64,000 nucleotides of DNA from Acrocarpospora phusangensis (GTDB lineage: Bacteria; Actinomycetota; Actinomycetes; Streptosporangiales; Streptosporangiaceae): assembly GCF_016862995.1 (NCBI RefSeq), contig NZ_BOOA01000005.1:62001-126000 (forward strand). Direction: 5' to 3'. Each line of letters starts with the position of its first letter. Positions within the stretch are counted from its first letter, which is position 1. The translations under genes were made by a program, and so were the position numbers. The notes beneath the pieces were generated by a model, which saw only the letters and a list, made by a program, of their open reading frames with translations, did no database searches and was not told where the DNA came from. This document shows, one piece after another, positions 32,988-41,898 of this stretch.

Positions 32988-33485
32988 GGGGGCCCCGCCG
33001 GGGTCTTCTTCGCCCACCCGATCACCGAGGTCTCGTACGAGGAGTGGCAGACCGCCTGGCACCGGACGCTGGCCGTCAACCTGCTCGGCGCGGCCAACGC
33101 GACCTGGTGCGCGGTCCGGCACATGCCCCACGGCGGCAGGATCGTCAACGTCTCCTCGCGCGGCGCCTTCCGCGGCGAACCCGACAGTCCCGCCTACGGC
33201 GCGAGCAAGGCCGGCATGAACGCGCTGGGCCAGTCGCTCGCCATCGCCCTGGCCCCGCACGGCATCGCCGTGGGCACCGTCGCGCCCGGCTTCGTCGAGA
33301 CCGACATGACCAACGAGCACCTCAAGGCGCCGCGGGGCGACGCGATCCGCGCCCAGAGCCCGTTCGGGCGGGTGGCCGAGGCCGACGAGATCGCCGCCGC
33401 CGTGCTGTACCTGGCCTCCCCGGCGGCCGAATGGGCGAGCGGCGCCATCATCGACCTCAACGGCGCCTCCTACCTGCGCAGCTGA
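32988..33485 (+). pseudogene. SDR oxidoreductase remnant lacking the nucleotide-binding N-terminus
   Basis: In this frame the sequence opens after a TAA at 32985 and immediately reads [20 protein letters not shown], equal to the position after NNAGV in an SDR, then VNVSSRGAF, the active-site YGASKAG, and DLNGASYL at the end. About 85 N-terminal residues including the TGxxxGxG motif are gone. No start codon with a ribosome site precedes the homology; ATG at 33123 would make only a fragment. The join lies just upstream of the divergent PLP-enzyme start, so a deletion probably fused the two loci. Confidence 0.8.
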
Positions 33486-33491
33486 CCCCCC

Positions 33492-34148
33492 TCACCCGGT
33501 GCGGGGAACCACCAGGCCCGATTCGTACGCGAGGACGACCAGCTGAGCCCGGTCGCGGGCGTGGAGTTTGGCCATGGCCCGGTTGACGTGGGTTTTGGCG
33601 GTCAGCGGGCTGATCACCATGCGTTCGGCGATCTGGTCGTTGGACAGGCCCCGCGCGACCAGGGCGACCGCCTCGCGTTCGCGGTTGGTGAGTCCGTCCA
33701 GTCCGGCGCCGGTGGTGAGCGGCTGGGTGACGTACCGGTGGATCAGCCGGCGGGTGATGGAGGGGGCGAGGAGGGCGTCGCCGCGCGCGGCGACCCGTAC
33801 GGCATGGAGGAGGTCTTCGGGGAGGATGTCCTTGACGAGGAAGCCGGCCGCGCCGGCGCGGAGCGCGTCGAAGACGTACTCGTCGAGGCCGTAGTTGGTC
33901 AGGATGACGACGTGCACCCCGGCCAGGGCGGGGTCGGCGGCGATGCGCCGGGTCGTCTCGATGCCGTCGGCTACCGGCATCTGGATGTCGACGAGCGCGA
34001 TGTCGGGCAGATGTTCCCTGGCCAGCGCCAGGCCCTCGTCTCCGTCGGCGGCTTCGGCCACCACCTCGATGTCGTCCTCGATGTCGAGGAGCGCGCGGAA
34101 TCCGCTGCGGATGAGCGGCTGGTCGTCGACCAGCAGGACCCGGATCAT
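33492..34148 (-). CDS. NarL/LuxR-type response regulator
   Basis: A 218-residue regulator: receiver domain (RVLLVDDQPLIRSGFRALLD; phosphoacceptor Asp in DIALVDIQMP; switch Thr in VVILTNYG; Lys in FLVKD) and a C-terminal LuxR HTH (LTNREREAVALVARGLSNDQIAERMVISPLTAKTHVNRAMAKL). The ATG overlaps the kinase stop (ATGA at 34145-34148), making a cognate pair. The DUF6223 membrane gene divergent from the kinase is a candidate target. It is convergent with the SDR remnant, 6 nt apart. Confidence 0.93.
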   Translation of the reverse strand: MIRVLLVDDQPLIRSGFRALLDIEDDIEVVAEAADGDEGLALAREHLPDIALVDIQMPVADGIETTRRIAADPALAGVHVVILTNYGLDEYVFDALRAGAAGFLVKDILPEDLLHAVRVAARGDALLAPSITRRLIHRYVTQPLTTGAGLDGLTNREREAVALVARGLSNDQIAERMVISPLTAKTHVNRAMAKLHARDRAQLVVLAYESGLVVPRTG

Positions 34149-35251
34149 GACGTCCGGTCTACGGGGAGTTCGGCCTGCACGGTGAAGCCGCCCCCGCCGC
34201 GCGGGGCCGCCCGCAACCGGCCGCCGAGGGCGGTGACACGTTCCCGCATGCCGAGGAGCCCGACACCGGGGACGGGCGCGGTGTCCGGCGTTGCCTTGCC
34301 GTCGTCGTCGACTCGGATGACCAGGGCGTCGGGCCGGTAGTCGATCCGAACCGACGCGGTCGTGGCGGCGGCGTGGCGGGCGATGTTGGTCAGCGACTCC
34401 TGGACGATCCGGTACGCGGTCCGGTCCACCGCGGCGGGTACGTCGTCACGGTTGCCCTCGATCGTCAGCTTCGCGTCCAGGCCGGTCGTCCGGGCGCGTT
34501 CCACGAGTTCGGGGACGTGGTCGAGCCCGTGCGGCGGGTTCTTGCCGTCGTCGCGCAGCACCTCCAGGGTCGCCCGCAGCTCTCTGGCCGCCTCACGACC
34601 GGCCTCCCGGATCGCCAGCAGAGCCTCCGGCACCGGTTCGCCCCGTTTGCTGGCCACGTGGACGGCGGCCTCGGCCTGCACCTTGATCACCGAGATCTGG
34701 TGGGTGAGCGAGTCGTGCAGTTCTCGCGCGATGTGCAGCCGCTCTTCGTCGGCGCGGCGTCGCGCGGTCTCCTCCCGGGTGCGTTCCGCCTCGTCCGCCC
34801 GCCGTTCGGCCTGCCGCAGCGCCTCGCCCGCGGCACCGGCGGCGATCAGCCAGGCGATTTCGAGAGCGCCCCGGGCCTGCGCGAGCGCCTCGCCCATGTC
34901 GTGCAGGGAGACCAGCGCCGCGAGCGGGAGAGCGGCCAGCATGGCCACACTCGCGGCCACGGCGACCACGCGGTGTCCCGCGCGGACGGCGGCGTACACG
35001 CCGAACAGGAACGCGACGGCGGGCACGTCGAAACCGGCCGCCTGGTAACCCACCGCGCACAGCCCGGTGACGGCCAGCACGGGAATCGGAGCACGGCGTC
35101 GGGCGGCCAGCGCCAGTCCGCTGCCGGTCAGCAGCGCGTAACCGAGCCAGTCGAGGCCGCTGGACGAGCTGTCCGCGGACAGTCCGGTGACAAGGAGGAC
35201 CGCCGCCACACAGATGGCGATCGCCCAGTCTCCGACACTGATCCGACCCAT
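34145..35251 (-). CDS. Two-component sensor histidine kinase (HisKA_3 type)
   Basis: The 368-residue kinase has four to five N-terminal membrane segments (about 8-150), a dimerisation helix with the phosphoacceptor motif ARELHDSLTHQISVIKVQAE, and an HATPase_c domain (YRIVQESLTNIARHA, IRVDDDG, GVGLLGMRERVTALGG). There is no large outer sensor, so it likely senses the membrane. The ATG at 35251 begins at the first membrane helix; the longer frame upstream is rejected. It partners the overlapping response regulator gene. Confidence 0.92.
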   Translation of the reverse strand: MGRISVGDWAIAICVAAVLLVTGLSADSSSSGLDWLGYALLTGSGLALAARRRAPIPVLAVTGLCAVGYQAAGFDVPAVAFLFGVYAAVRAGHRVVAVAASVAMLAALPLAALVSLHDMGEALAQARGALEIAWLIAAGAAGEALRQAERRADEAERTREETARRRADEERLHIARELHDSLTHQISVIKVQAEAAVHVASKRGEPVPEALLAIREAGREAARELRATLEVLRDDGKNPPHGLDHVPELVERARTTGLDAKLTIEGNRDDVPAAVDRTAYRIVQESLTNIARHAAATTASVRIDYRPDALVIRVDDDGKATPDTAPVPGVGLLGMRERVTALGGRLRAAPRGGGGFTVQAELPVDRTS

Positions 35252-35445
35252 GCGTGCACCATAACCGGACGTCCGCGCGGACGAATCCTGCGTACGGACG
35301 AGCAGCCGGCTACCGCATCCGCGGTACTTCCACGGTTCCTGCGGCATCCGCCGCAGCGCTAAGTGTCCGCGCGGGCAGGACGACCGGCGCCGGGTCCGGC
35401 GGACATCATCAGGCGACATCCAGTCGTAGGGGAGAGGAGCACCTC

Positions 35446-35808
35446 ATGTCCGTCCGTCACCTGCTCGAAGCGCACGTCATAGCCCAGCCGTCCGACGTCA
35501 CTGCGTACGCCCTGACCGCCGGGCGTCTCTGGTCCATGGTGGCCGGGCTGCTGGGCCTGGCCGGCGCGGCGGTGGGAGGGCTGACCCTGGCCCGGCCCAA
35601 CGGTCGTATCGGCAGAAGCGGAAGGGGAGGAGCCGTGGCCCTGCTCGCAGGGCTGGCCGGCGTGGTGATCGGGGGAGTGGTCGTGGCCGTCGCCGATGGG
35701 GGACCGGGCTCGGGCAGCGGAATCGTCGGGGGAGTCCTGGCCCTGGTGGTGGGGCTGGTCGCCATGATCCTCGGCTGGCGGGCCCGCTCCTCCGTCGGGT
35801 CGGCGTGA
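35446..35808 (+). CDS. DUF6223 family small membrane protein
   Basis: A 120-residue protein with a short polar N-terminus and three Gly/Ala/Val-rich membrane segments (about 28-48, 63-83, 93-112); repeated GLAGVVIGGVVV and GIVGGVLALVVGLVAMILG are typical of DUF6223. Function of the family is unknown. The ATG at 35446 has GGGGAGAGGAG upstream. It is divergent from the sensor kinase, and small membrane proteins in this position are often regulated by the neighbouring two-component system. The 94 bp downstream are A/C-rich with no hairpin. Confidence 0.75.
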   Translation: MSVRHLLEAHVIAQPSDVTAYALTAGRLWSMVAGLLGLAGAAVGGLTLARPNGRIGRSGRGGAVALLAGLAGVVIGGVVVAVADGGPGSGSGIVGGVLALVVGLVAMILGWRARSSVGSA

Positions 35809-35902
35809 AACCCGAGTACCAACCTTACTTTGTCAAGGGCGTCGCGTGGTGCAAAATCCGCGCAACCAAAACCACAACAACCAGCACCAACGACCAACGG
35901 CG

Positions 35903-37330
35903 CTACGCGGTCAGGGCGATGTACTTCTCCTCCAGGAACTCCAGGATGCCCTCAGAGCCGCCCTCCCGGCCCAGCCCGCTCTGCTTGACCCCTCCGAAGG
36001 GGGCGGCCGGGTCGCTGACGACGCCCCGGTTCACCGCGACCATGCCGGCTTCGAGCCGCCGGGCGACGCCGATGGCTTCGCGTTCCTCGCCGAAGACGTA
36101 CGCCATGAGGCCGTAGACGGTGTCGTTGGCCATGCGGACGGCCTCGTCCACGTCGTCGTACCGCACGACCGCCGTGACGGGGCCGAAGATCTCGGTGGTG
36201 TTGATGGTGGAGCCGTGTCTCACGCCGGTGAGGAGGGTCGCGTCGTAGAACGCGCCGGTGGGGGAGGCTTTCCCGCCGCGGACGATCGTGGCCCCTTCGG
36301 CTACGGCGCTCTCGACGAGGGCGGCGACCTTGTCGCGCTCCAGGACGGAGACGAGCGCGCCGAGGTCGTTCGTGCGGTCGAGGCCGGGCCCGGCGGACAC
36401 GTTGCCGAGGGCGAGGTTCATGCGGGCGACGAATTCGTCGTGGACGGAGCTGTGCACGTAGAAGCGGTTGGCGGCGGTGCAGGCGGAGCCGCCGTTGCGC
36501 ATCTTCGCGAGGAGGGCGCCCGCGACGGCGGCGTCCAGGTTCGCGCCGGGGAGGACGATCAGCGGGGCGTTGCCGCCGAGTTCCATTGAGGTGCTGACGA
36601 CGCTGTCGGCGCACGCGTGGAGGAGTTCGCGGCCGACTTCGGTGGAGCCGGTGAAGGACAGTTTCCTGACTTCCGGCCGGTCGATCATGCGTTTGACCAG
36701 GGGCCCGGTCGGTACGGGGGTGACGAGGTTGACGACGCCGCGGGGGAGTCCGGCGCGGTGGAGGACGTCGACGACGTAGGCGGCGGTGAGGGGGGTTTCG
36801 CGGGCGGGTTTGAGGATGGTGGTGCAGCCGGCGGCCAGGGCGGGGCCGAGTTTGCGGGTGGCCATGGCGGCGGGGAAGTTCCAGGGGGTGATGAGGAGTG
36901 ATACGCCGATGGGCTGCCGGTCGACGATGATCCTTTTGTCGCCGGAGGGGGAGAGTCGGTAGTCGCCGGGGACGCGTACGGCTTCTTCGGCGAACCAGCG
37001 GAAGAACTCTTTGGCGTAGCCGGCTTCGGCGACGGCGTCGGCCCAGGATTTGCCGTTCTCGCGCACCATGAGCTCGGCGAGGTCCTCGGTCTCGTCGGTG
37101 AGGATCTCGTACGCGGCGCGGAGGAGTTCGCTGCGTTCGCGGGGGGCGGTGGCGGCCCATGCGGGTTGGGCGGCGGCGGCCGCGTCGACGGCGTCCATGC
37201 AGTCCTGTTCGCCGGCGGCGGCGAAGCGGGCGATGGTGGACAGGTCGGCGGGGTCGGTGACGTCGAAGCGCTGGTCGTCGGAACCGGGCCGCCACTGTCC
37301 GTCGATGAACAGGTCGGTGTGCGGTTTCAC
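35903..37330 (-). CDS. NAD(P)-dependent aldehyde dehydrogenase, succinate-semialdehyde dehydrogenase type
   Basis: A 475-residue ALDH. WNFPAAMATRKLGPALAAG, FTGSTEVGR, MELGGNAP (general base Glu) and GGSACTAANRF (catalytic Cys) are in order, and the C-terminus has PFGGVKQSGLGREGG. Length and motifs match GabD-like succinate-semialdehyde dehydrogenases. The GTG at 37330 overlaps the Fe-ADH stop. It is the last gene of a seven-gene operon that includes an HpaI aldolase, a family able to release succinic semialdehyde, which fits this oxidation step; the true aldehyde is not proved. Confidence 0.9.
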   Translation of the reverse strand: MKPHTDLFIDGQWRPGSDDQRFDVTDPADLSTIARFAAAGEQDCMDAVDAAAAAQPAWAATAPRERSELLRAAYEILTDETEDLAELMVRENGKSWADAVAEAGYAKEFFRWFAEEAVRVPGDYRLSPSGDKRIIVDRQPIGVSLLITPWNFPAAMATRKLGPALAAGCTTILKPARETPLTAAYVVDVLHRAGLPRGVVNLVTPVPTGPLVKRMIDRPEVRKLSFTGSTEVGRELLHACADSVVSTSMELGGNAPLIVLPGANLDAAVAGALLAKMRNGGSACTAANRFYVHSSVHDEFVARMNLALGNVSAGPGLDRTNDLGALVSVLERDKVAALVESAVAEGATIVRGGKASPTGAFYDATLLTGVRHGSTINTTEIFGPVTAVVRYDDVDEAVRMANDTVYGLMAYVFGEEREAIGVARRLEAGMVAVNRGVVSDPAAPFGGVKQSGLGREGGSEGILEFLEEKYIALTA

Positions 37331-38529
37331 GCGGTTCTCTCTTCCGTGAGTTGTCCGGTGTGTGCTCGTTGGAGGATGTCGAGGAGGAGGTCTCGGGTGG
37401 GTGTGACGGGGGAGATGGCGAGGAGCCGGGCCGATCCGAGCGCGAGGTCGGCGATCTGTGGTAGTTGCTCGCGTCCGACGCCGATTTCGGCGAGTGTCGC
37501 GGGTATGCCGATTTCGCGGTTGATCTCGGCTGCTCTGGTGACCACTGGGATGCCTTCCAGGGCCGTACTCAGAGCGGTCAGTCGTTCGGCTACGTCGTTG
37601 TCCTGCCGGAGTACGTCCATCACGTAGGGGAGCATCAGCCCGGTGCCGAGGCCGTGGGGTGTCTTGGTCAGGGCTCCGATCGGGTACTGCAGGGCGTGGC
37701 ACAGGTGGGTTCCTGTCGATCCGAAGGCCATCCCGCCCAGAAGTGCCCCCATGGCGACTTCCGCGCGTGCCTGCCGGTCGTCCGGTTGGCGTACGGCGAC
37801 CGGCAGCCACGGCCCGAGATGCCGGGCGGCTTGGAGCGCGATGGATTCGATGAGCGCGTTGCGCCCGGTGAAGACGGGCAGGGTGCCGGGCCAGGTGATG
37901 TCGAGTGGCCTGGCGGTGTAGGACTCGATCGCGTGCACGAGCGCGTCGATGCCCGCGTACGCGGTGACGGTGGCCGGTGATCCGAGCGTGTACTCGGGGT
38001 CGACGATGGCGGCGGCCGGGACGAGGAACGGGCTGGAGATGCCCACTTTGAGTTCGCGTGCCGGGTCGGTGACGACGGCGACGGGTGTCACTTCCGACCC
38101 GGTCCCCGCGGTCGTGGGTACGGCCACGATGGGGAGGACGGGTCCGGGGACGAGGTTCTCGCCGTAGTAGCGGCTGAGCGGGCCGTCGTGCGTGGCGAGC
38201 AGGGCGATGAGTTTGGCCGCGTCGAGCGTGCTGCCTCCGCCGATGGCGAGGATGACGTCCGCGCCGTACTCTCTGGCGGTCGCCCCGGCCGCGTCGAGGG
38301 TGTCGACGGGCAGTTCCGGGGTGATGTCGGAGTAGACCCGCAGCTCCAGTCCGGCGGCGGTGAGCGCGTCGGTCGTCTCGCCGTAGAGCGGGGAGCGCAG
38401 GAGGAAGGGGTCGAGGACGGCGAGCACCCGGCGGCCGTGGATGTGGATGGCCTCGGGCAGTTGGGCGCGGGCTCCGTAGCCGAAGTGCATCCGCGGTGGG
38501 AGCCGCAGGGTGGCGACGGCGTCAGGCAA
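37327..38529 (-). CDS. Iron-containing alcohol dehydrogenase
   Basis: A 400-residue group III dehydrogenase. GGGSTLDAAKLIALL and PTTAGTGSEVTPVAV bind nucleotide; metal ligands lie in DALVHAIESYTARP and in STGTHLCHALQYPIGALTKTPHGLGTGLMLP. It resembles both maleylacetate reductases and 4-hydroxybutyrate-type dehydrogenases; the extra HYPIG-like region favours a small hydroxy-acid/semialdehyde substrate, but this is inference. It overlaps neighbours on both sides by 4-8 nt, so it is part of the catabolic operon. Confidence 0.88.
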   Translation of the reverse strand: MPDAVATLRLPPRMHFGYGARAQLPEAIHIHGRRVLAVLDPFLLRSPLYGETTDALTAAGLELRVYSDITPELPVDTLDAAGATAREYGADVILAIGGGSTLDAAKLIALLATHDGPLSRYYGENLVPGPVLPIVAVPTTAGTGSEVTPVAVVTDPARELKVGISSPFLVPAAAIVDPEYTLGSPATVTAYAGIDALVHAIESYTARPLDITWPGTLPVFTGRNALIESIALQAARHLGPWLPVAVRQPDDRQARAEVAMGALLGGMAFGSTGTHLCHALQYPIGALTKTPHGLGTGLMLPYVMDVLRQDNDVAERLTALSTALEGIPVVTRAAEINREIGIPATLAEIGVGREQLPQIADLALGSARLLAISPVTPTRDLLLDILQRAHTGQLTEERTA

Positions 38530-39289
38530 CGAATCCTCCGTCCACCGGTAGCACGACTCCGCTGAGGTGGCTGGCCCGGTCGCTGAGCAGGAACGACGCC
38601 ACCGAGCCGACTTCTGCTCCGGTGCCGGGTTTGCGGAGCGGGGTGGCGGCGATTCTGGCTTCCACGCCGCCGGGGATGGCCAGCCGGGTCTGGTCGAGCA
38701 TGGGTGTCTCGGTGGGTCCGGGCGCGAGTACGTTGACCCGGATGCCGTGGGGGCCGAAGTCGTGGGCGGCGGTGCGGGTGAGGCCGATGACGGCGTGTTT
38801 GCTGGCCTGGTAGGCGCCCATGCCCGAGCTGCCTCTGACGCCGCCGATGCTGCTCATGTTGACGATGGAGCCGTGGCCCTGTTCCAGCATGACGCGTGCC
38901 TCTTCCCGGATGCACAGCCAGGTGCCTTTGACGTTCACGGCCATGATCTGGTCGAAGTCGGTTTCGGGGACCTGGTCCAGGCGGCCGGCCTGGGTGATCG
39001 CCGCGTTGTTGAAGGCTCCGTCGAGGTGTCCGAAGGTTTCGACGGTGGCGTTGACGAAGTGGGTGACGTCGTCCGGGTGTGAGACGTCTCCGGTCGTGTA
39101 CGCGACGTGGTGGCCGGCGTTGTCGAGTTCCTTGGCGATGGCGGCGAGGGGGCCTTCGGTGCGGGCGACGAGCATGAGGCTGGCCCCGTCGGCGGCGAAG
39201 ACGCGTGCGGCGTCGGCTCCGATGCCCGCGCTGGCTCCGACGACGAGGATGACTTTGCCGGCGAGTGGCGGGTGGGTGGGGTCAGGCAT
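38522..39289 (-). CDS. SDR family oxidoreductase
   Basis: A 255-residue classical SDR: VVGASAGIGADAARVF at about 15-30, NNAAIT, the catalytic Ser in NMSSIGG and YQASKHA, and a C-terminal VDGGFVA. All catalytic residues are present. It sits between the HpaI aldolase and the Fe-ADH with overlaps of 8 nt on each side. In a pathway with a BKACE enzyme it could make the beta-keto acid from a beta-hydroxy acid; this is a proposal from context. Confidence 0.88.
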   Translation of the reverse strand: MPDPTHPPLAGKVILVVGASAGIGADAARVFAADGASLMLVARTEGPLAAIAKELDNAGHHVAYTTGDVSHPDDVTHFVNATVETFGHLDGAFNNAAITQAGRLDQVPETDFDQIMAVNVKGTWLCIREEARVMLEQGHGSIVNMSSIGGVRGSSGMGAYQASKHAVIGLTRTAAHDFGPHGIRVNVLAPGPTETPMLDQTRLAIPGGVEARIAATPLRKPGTGAEVGSVASFLLSDRASHLSGVVLPVDGGFVA

Positions 39290-40058
39290 GGGGTCTCCGG
39301 TGTGTCACGGTTCTGGCTGTTTCGACGGCTGTTCTGGCGGCGGCGCCGAACAGGCTGGCGTCGTTGCTGAGCAGGGTGAAGGTGTAGCCGGTGGCGATGG
39401 CCGCGCGTATGGCGTCGGTGGTGGCGGCGCCCGCGTTGCCGACGGGGGTGCCCGCGTCCTGGGCTTGGCGGACGGCGTGGGTGATGAGTTGGGTGATGGC
39501 GGGGTCGGTTTCGGTGGTGCCTTCGCTGACGGACAGGTCGGCGGCGCCGATGAGGAGGGCGTCGATTCCTTCGGTTTTCGCGATGGCGCCGGTGTTCCGT
39601 ACGGCGGTGGCGCTTTCGATCTGGGCGATGAGGGCGACCTCGTGCCGGCCGTACTGGAGGTAGTCGGCGCGGGGGAGGGCGCCCCAGGCGCCGGCGCGGC
39701 TGGTGGAGCCGACTCCGCGGGTGCCGAGTGGGGGGAAGCGGGCGGCGGATACGGCTGTTCGGGCCTGGTCGGGGGTGTCGACGTGGGGGACCATGATGCC
39801 TTCGGCTCCGGCGTCGAGGATGCGTTGGATGAGTCCGGCGTCGAGTCCGGGGACGCGGACGATGGGGGAGACGCCGGTGTGGAGGGCTGTGCCGATGAGC
39901 CGGTAGGCGGTTTCGAGGTTGATCGGCGCGTGTTCGAGGTCGATCACGGCGAAGTCGAATCCGGCGAGTGCGACCAGTTCCATGATCTCCATTGCTGGGA
40001 TCTTGATCCAGGTCCCGAAGGCGGGCGGGCTGGCCAGGGCTGTGCGGAAGAGGCTCAT
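39282..40058 (-). CDS. HpcH/HpaI family class II aldolase
   Basis: A 258-residue aldolase of the HpcH/HpaI (citrate lyase beta/2-oxo-3-deoxy acid) family. FGTWIKIPAMEIMELVALAGFDFAVIDLEHAP opens the barrel; IVRVPGLD holds the substrate Arg; IESATAV and IGAADLSVSEG provide the Glu and Asp metal ligands. Family members cleave 4-hydroxy-2-oxo acids to pyruvate plus an aldehyde, classically succinic semialdehyde. An SSADH-type gene lies in the same operon, consistent with this product. The ATG at 40058 overlaps the cupin gene's stop. Confidence 0.9.
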   Translation of the reverse strand: MSLFRTALASPPAFGTWIKIPAMEIMELVALAGFDFAVIDLEHAPINLETAYRLIGTALHTGVSPIVRVPGLDAGLIQRILDAGAEGIMVPHVDTPDQARTAVSAARFPPLGTRGVGSTSRAGAWGALPRADYLQYGRHEVALIAQIESATAVRNTGAIAKTEGIDALLIGAADLSVSEGTTETDPAITQLITHAVRQAQDAGTPVGNAGAATTDAIRAAIATGYTFTLLSNDASLFGAAARTAVETARTVTHRRPHA

Positions 40059-40966
40059 CTGGAGGGGTAGTCGGCGGCGTTGAGCACCCAGCCGGAGGCG
40101 GAGAAGTCCGCGCGCGGCGGGGAGAAGATGTCGATCAGCTGCTGGTGGGGGCCGACGCCCTGGGTGGTGTGCACGGTGGGCGGGGGGATGACGCAGATGG
40201 AGGGTGTGGCGATCTCGCGGCGTTCGTCGGGCCGCCACAGGGTGGAGTCGGGGCCCCACGGGTAGCGGATGTGGTGCATGAAGCGTCCTTTGACGGCGAG
40301 TGAGATCTGCTCGAAGTCGTCGTGGTGGTGGGGTGAGAGTCGGTGCGCGTCGCGGGGGTGCGGTTCCTCCGCGAGGAAGTTGACCATGAGGGTGGTGGTG
40401 CGGAAGATCCGGCCGAACCGTCCTTCGGCGATGGGGGTGTCCGCGAGGCGGTAGACGCGCAGGGTGAAGCCGCCGACGGGGTCGGGCCACGGGTCGAGGG
40501 GTGTCACGCGCGGGTCGGGTTCGGTGTACGCGTCGGCGTTGGCGGCGCTCTCCCACAGGTCGCGGGTGTTGACGGAGAAGACGCGGATGAGGACGCCGTC
40601 GCCGTCGGCGCGGATCTCGCTGTCGCCCGGCGGGATGACCACGAAGGCTTCTTCGGCGACGGACTCGGTACGGCTGCCGCCGGTCACGGTGACGGGGGCG
40701 CTGTCGGAGTACATGAGCAGGGCGTACTCGTCCGGCTGGCCGGTGCGGGGGAAGACGTCGCCGGCTTTGGCGTCGGTGTAGGCGATCACCAGGTTGGCCG
40801 CGCAGGCGATCCAGGTCGTGCTTCCGTTCGCGCCGGCCTCGTACGGGGGCTGTTCGTGGAATTCGATCCATTGGGCGGGCCTGATGGGGGTGGCGGCGTC
40901 CACGGTCCGGGTGGGGGTGGCGGGGGTCAGCCGTGAGCGGATGTCGTCCGCCGCGTACATGGTCAT
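40055..40966 (-). CDS. Bicupin-like protein of unknown function in catabolic operon
   Basis: A 303-residue protein with no signal or membrane segment. Two beta-barrel regions can be seen: about residues 60-150 (VTGGSRTESVAEEAFVVIPPGDSEI) and about 215-290 with LSPHHHDDFEQISLAVKGRF and CVIPPPTVHTTQGV, where HHH, Glu and a later His fit a cupin metal site. It could be an isomerase, dioxygenase or lyase; I do not recognise the subfamily. Overlaps of 4 nt with both neighbours tie it to the BKACE/aldolase pathway. An internal ATG at 40960 is an alternative start. Confidence 0.72.
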   Translation of the reverse strand: MTMYAADDIRSRLTPATPTRTVDAATPIRPAQWIEFHEQPPYEAGANGSTTWIACAANLVIAYTDAKAGDVFPRTGQPDEYALLMYSDSAPVTVTGGSRTESVAEEAFVVIPPGDSEIRADGDGVLIRVFSVNTRDLWESAANADAYTEPDPRVTPLDPWPDPVGGFTLRVYRLADTPIAEGRFGRIFRTTTLMVNFLAEEPHPRDAHRLSPHHHDDFEQISLAVKGRFMHHIRYPWGPDSTLWRPDERREIATPSICVIPPPTVHTTQGVGPHQQLIDIFSPPRADFSASGWVLNAADYPSR

Positions 40967-41898
40967 GCGGGTGTGCTCCCGTCTGTGTTGCCCCGCAGCG
41001 CGAGCATGGCGCGGGCGTCCGCCGGGGTGGCGATCTGTTTGCCGAGGTCTTCGATGACGTCGCGGATCTTGCGGACCTGCTGGGCGCTGTTTTCGGCCAG
41101 CCGGCCTTTGCCGATCCAGAGGCTGTCCTCCAGTCCGACGCGTACGTGGCCGCCGAGCCGGGCGCTGTGGGTGCAGAACGCCATCTGGTCGCGTCCGGCG
41201 GCGAAGGCGGAGAAGGTGTAGTCGTCGCCGAAGAGTTTGTCGGCGATGCGGACCATGTGGTCGAGGTTCTCGTGGTCGGCGCCGATGCCGCCGAGGATGC
41301 CGAAGACGCCCTGGATGAGCAGTGGGGGTGGGGCCAGGCCTTTGTCGGCGAAGTGGGCGAGGGTGTAGAGGTGGCCGATGTCGTAGCACTCGTATTCGAA
41401 GCGGGTGCCGTTGGCGCCGAGGGTTGTGAGGGTGTGCTCGATCCGGTCGAAGGTGTTGACGAACGGCTGCGCGTAGGTGTTGAGGACGTACGGTTTCTCC
41501 CACGCGTGTTTCCAGTCGGTGATCCGGTCGGCGATGCCGGAGTAGACGAAGTTCATCGAGCCCATGTTCATGCTGGCGAGTTCGGGCTGGAAGCGGGTGG
41601 CGGCGGCCAGCCGCTGGTCCATGGTCATGGCCGAGGAGCCGCCGGTGGTGATGTTGACGACGGCGTCGGTGCGTTCGGTGATGCGGGGGATGATCTGTTG
41701 GAAGATCTCGGGTTCGAAGGCGGGCCGGCCGTCCGGGTGGCGGGCGTGCAGGTGGACGACGGCGGATCCGGCCTCGATGGCGGCGAGGGCGTCGGCGACG
41801 ATTTCGCCGGGGGTCAGGGGCAGGTGGGGGCTCTGCGAGGGGATGTTGACGGAGCCGGTGACGGCCGTGGTGATGATGACCTTCTCCGCCGTGCGCAT
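40963..41898 (-). CDS. BKACE family (3-keto-5-aminohexanoate cleavage-type) enzyme
   Basis: A 311-residue beta-keto acid cleavage enzyme. VIITTAVTGS begins the barrel; HLHARHPDGRP carries the two zinc-ligand His; NITTGGSSAMTMDQRL and VRVGLEDSLWIGKGRLAENSA include the conserved catalytic Glu. The family condenses a beta-keto acid with acetyl-CoA to give acetoacetate and a new CoA ester; substrates range over lysine, carnitine and betaine products. The particular substrate is not deducible. TGATG joins the ATG at 41898 to the DUF6282 stop, so translation is coupled. Confidence 0.92.
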   Translation of the reverse strand: MRTAEKVIITTAVTGSVNIPSQSPHLPLTPGEIVADALAAIEAGSAVVHLHARHPDGRPAFEPEIFQQIIPRITERTDAVVNITTGGSSAMTMDQRLAAATRFQPELASMNMGSMNFVYSGIADRITDWKHAWEKPYVLNTYAQPFVNTFDRIEHTLTTLGANGTRFEYECYDIGHLYTLAHFADKGLAPPPLLIQGVFGILGGIGADHENLDHMVRIADKLFGDDYTFSAFAAGRDQMAFCTHSARLGGHVRVGLEDSLWIGKGRLAENSAQQVRKIRDVIEDLGKQIATPADARAMLALRGNTDGSTPA

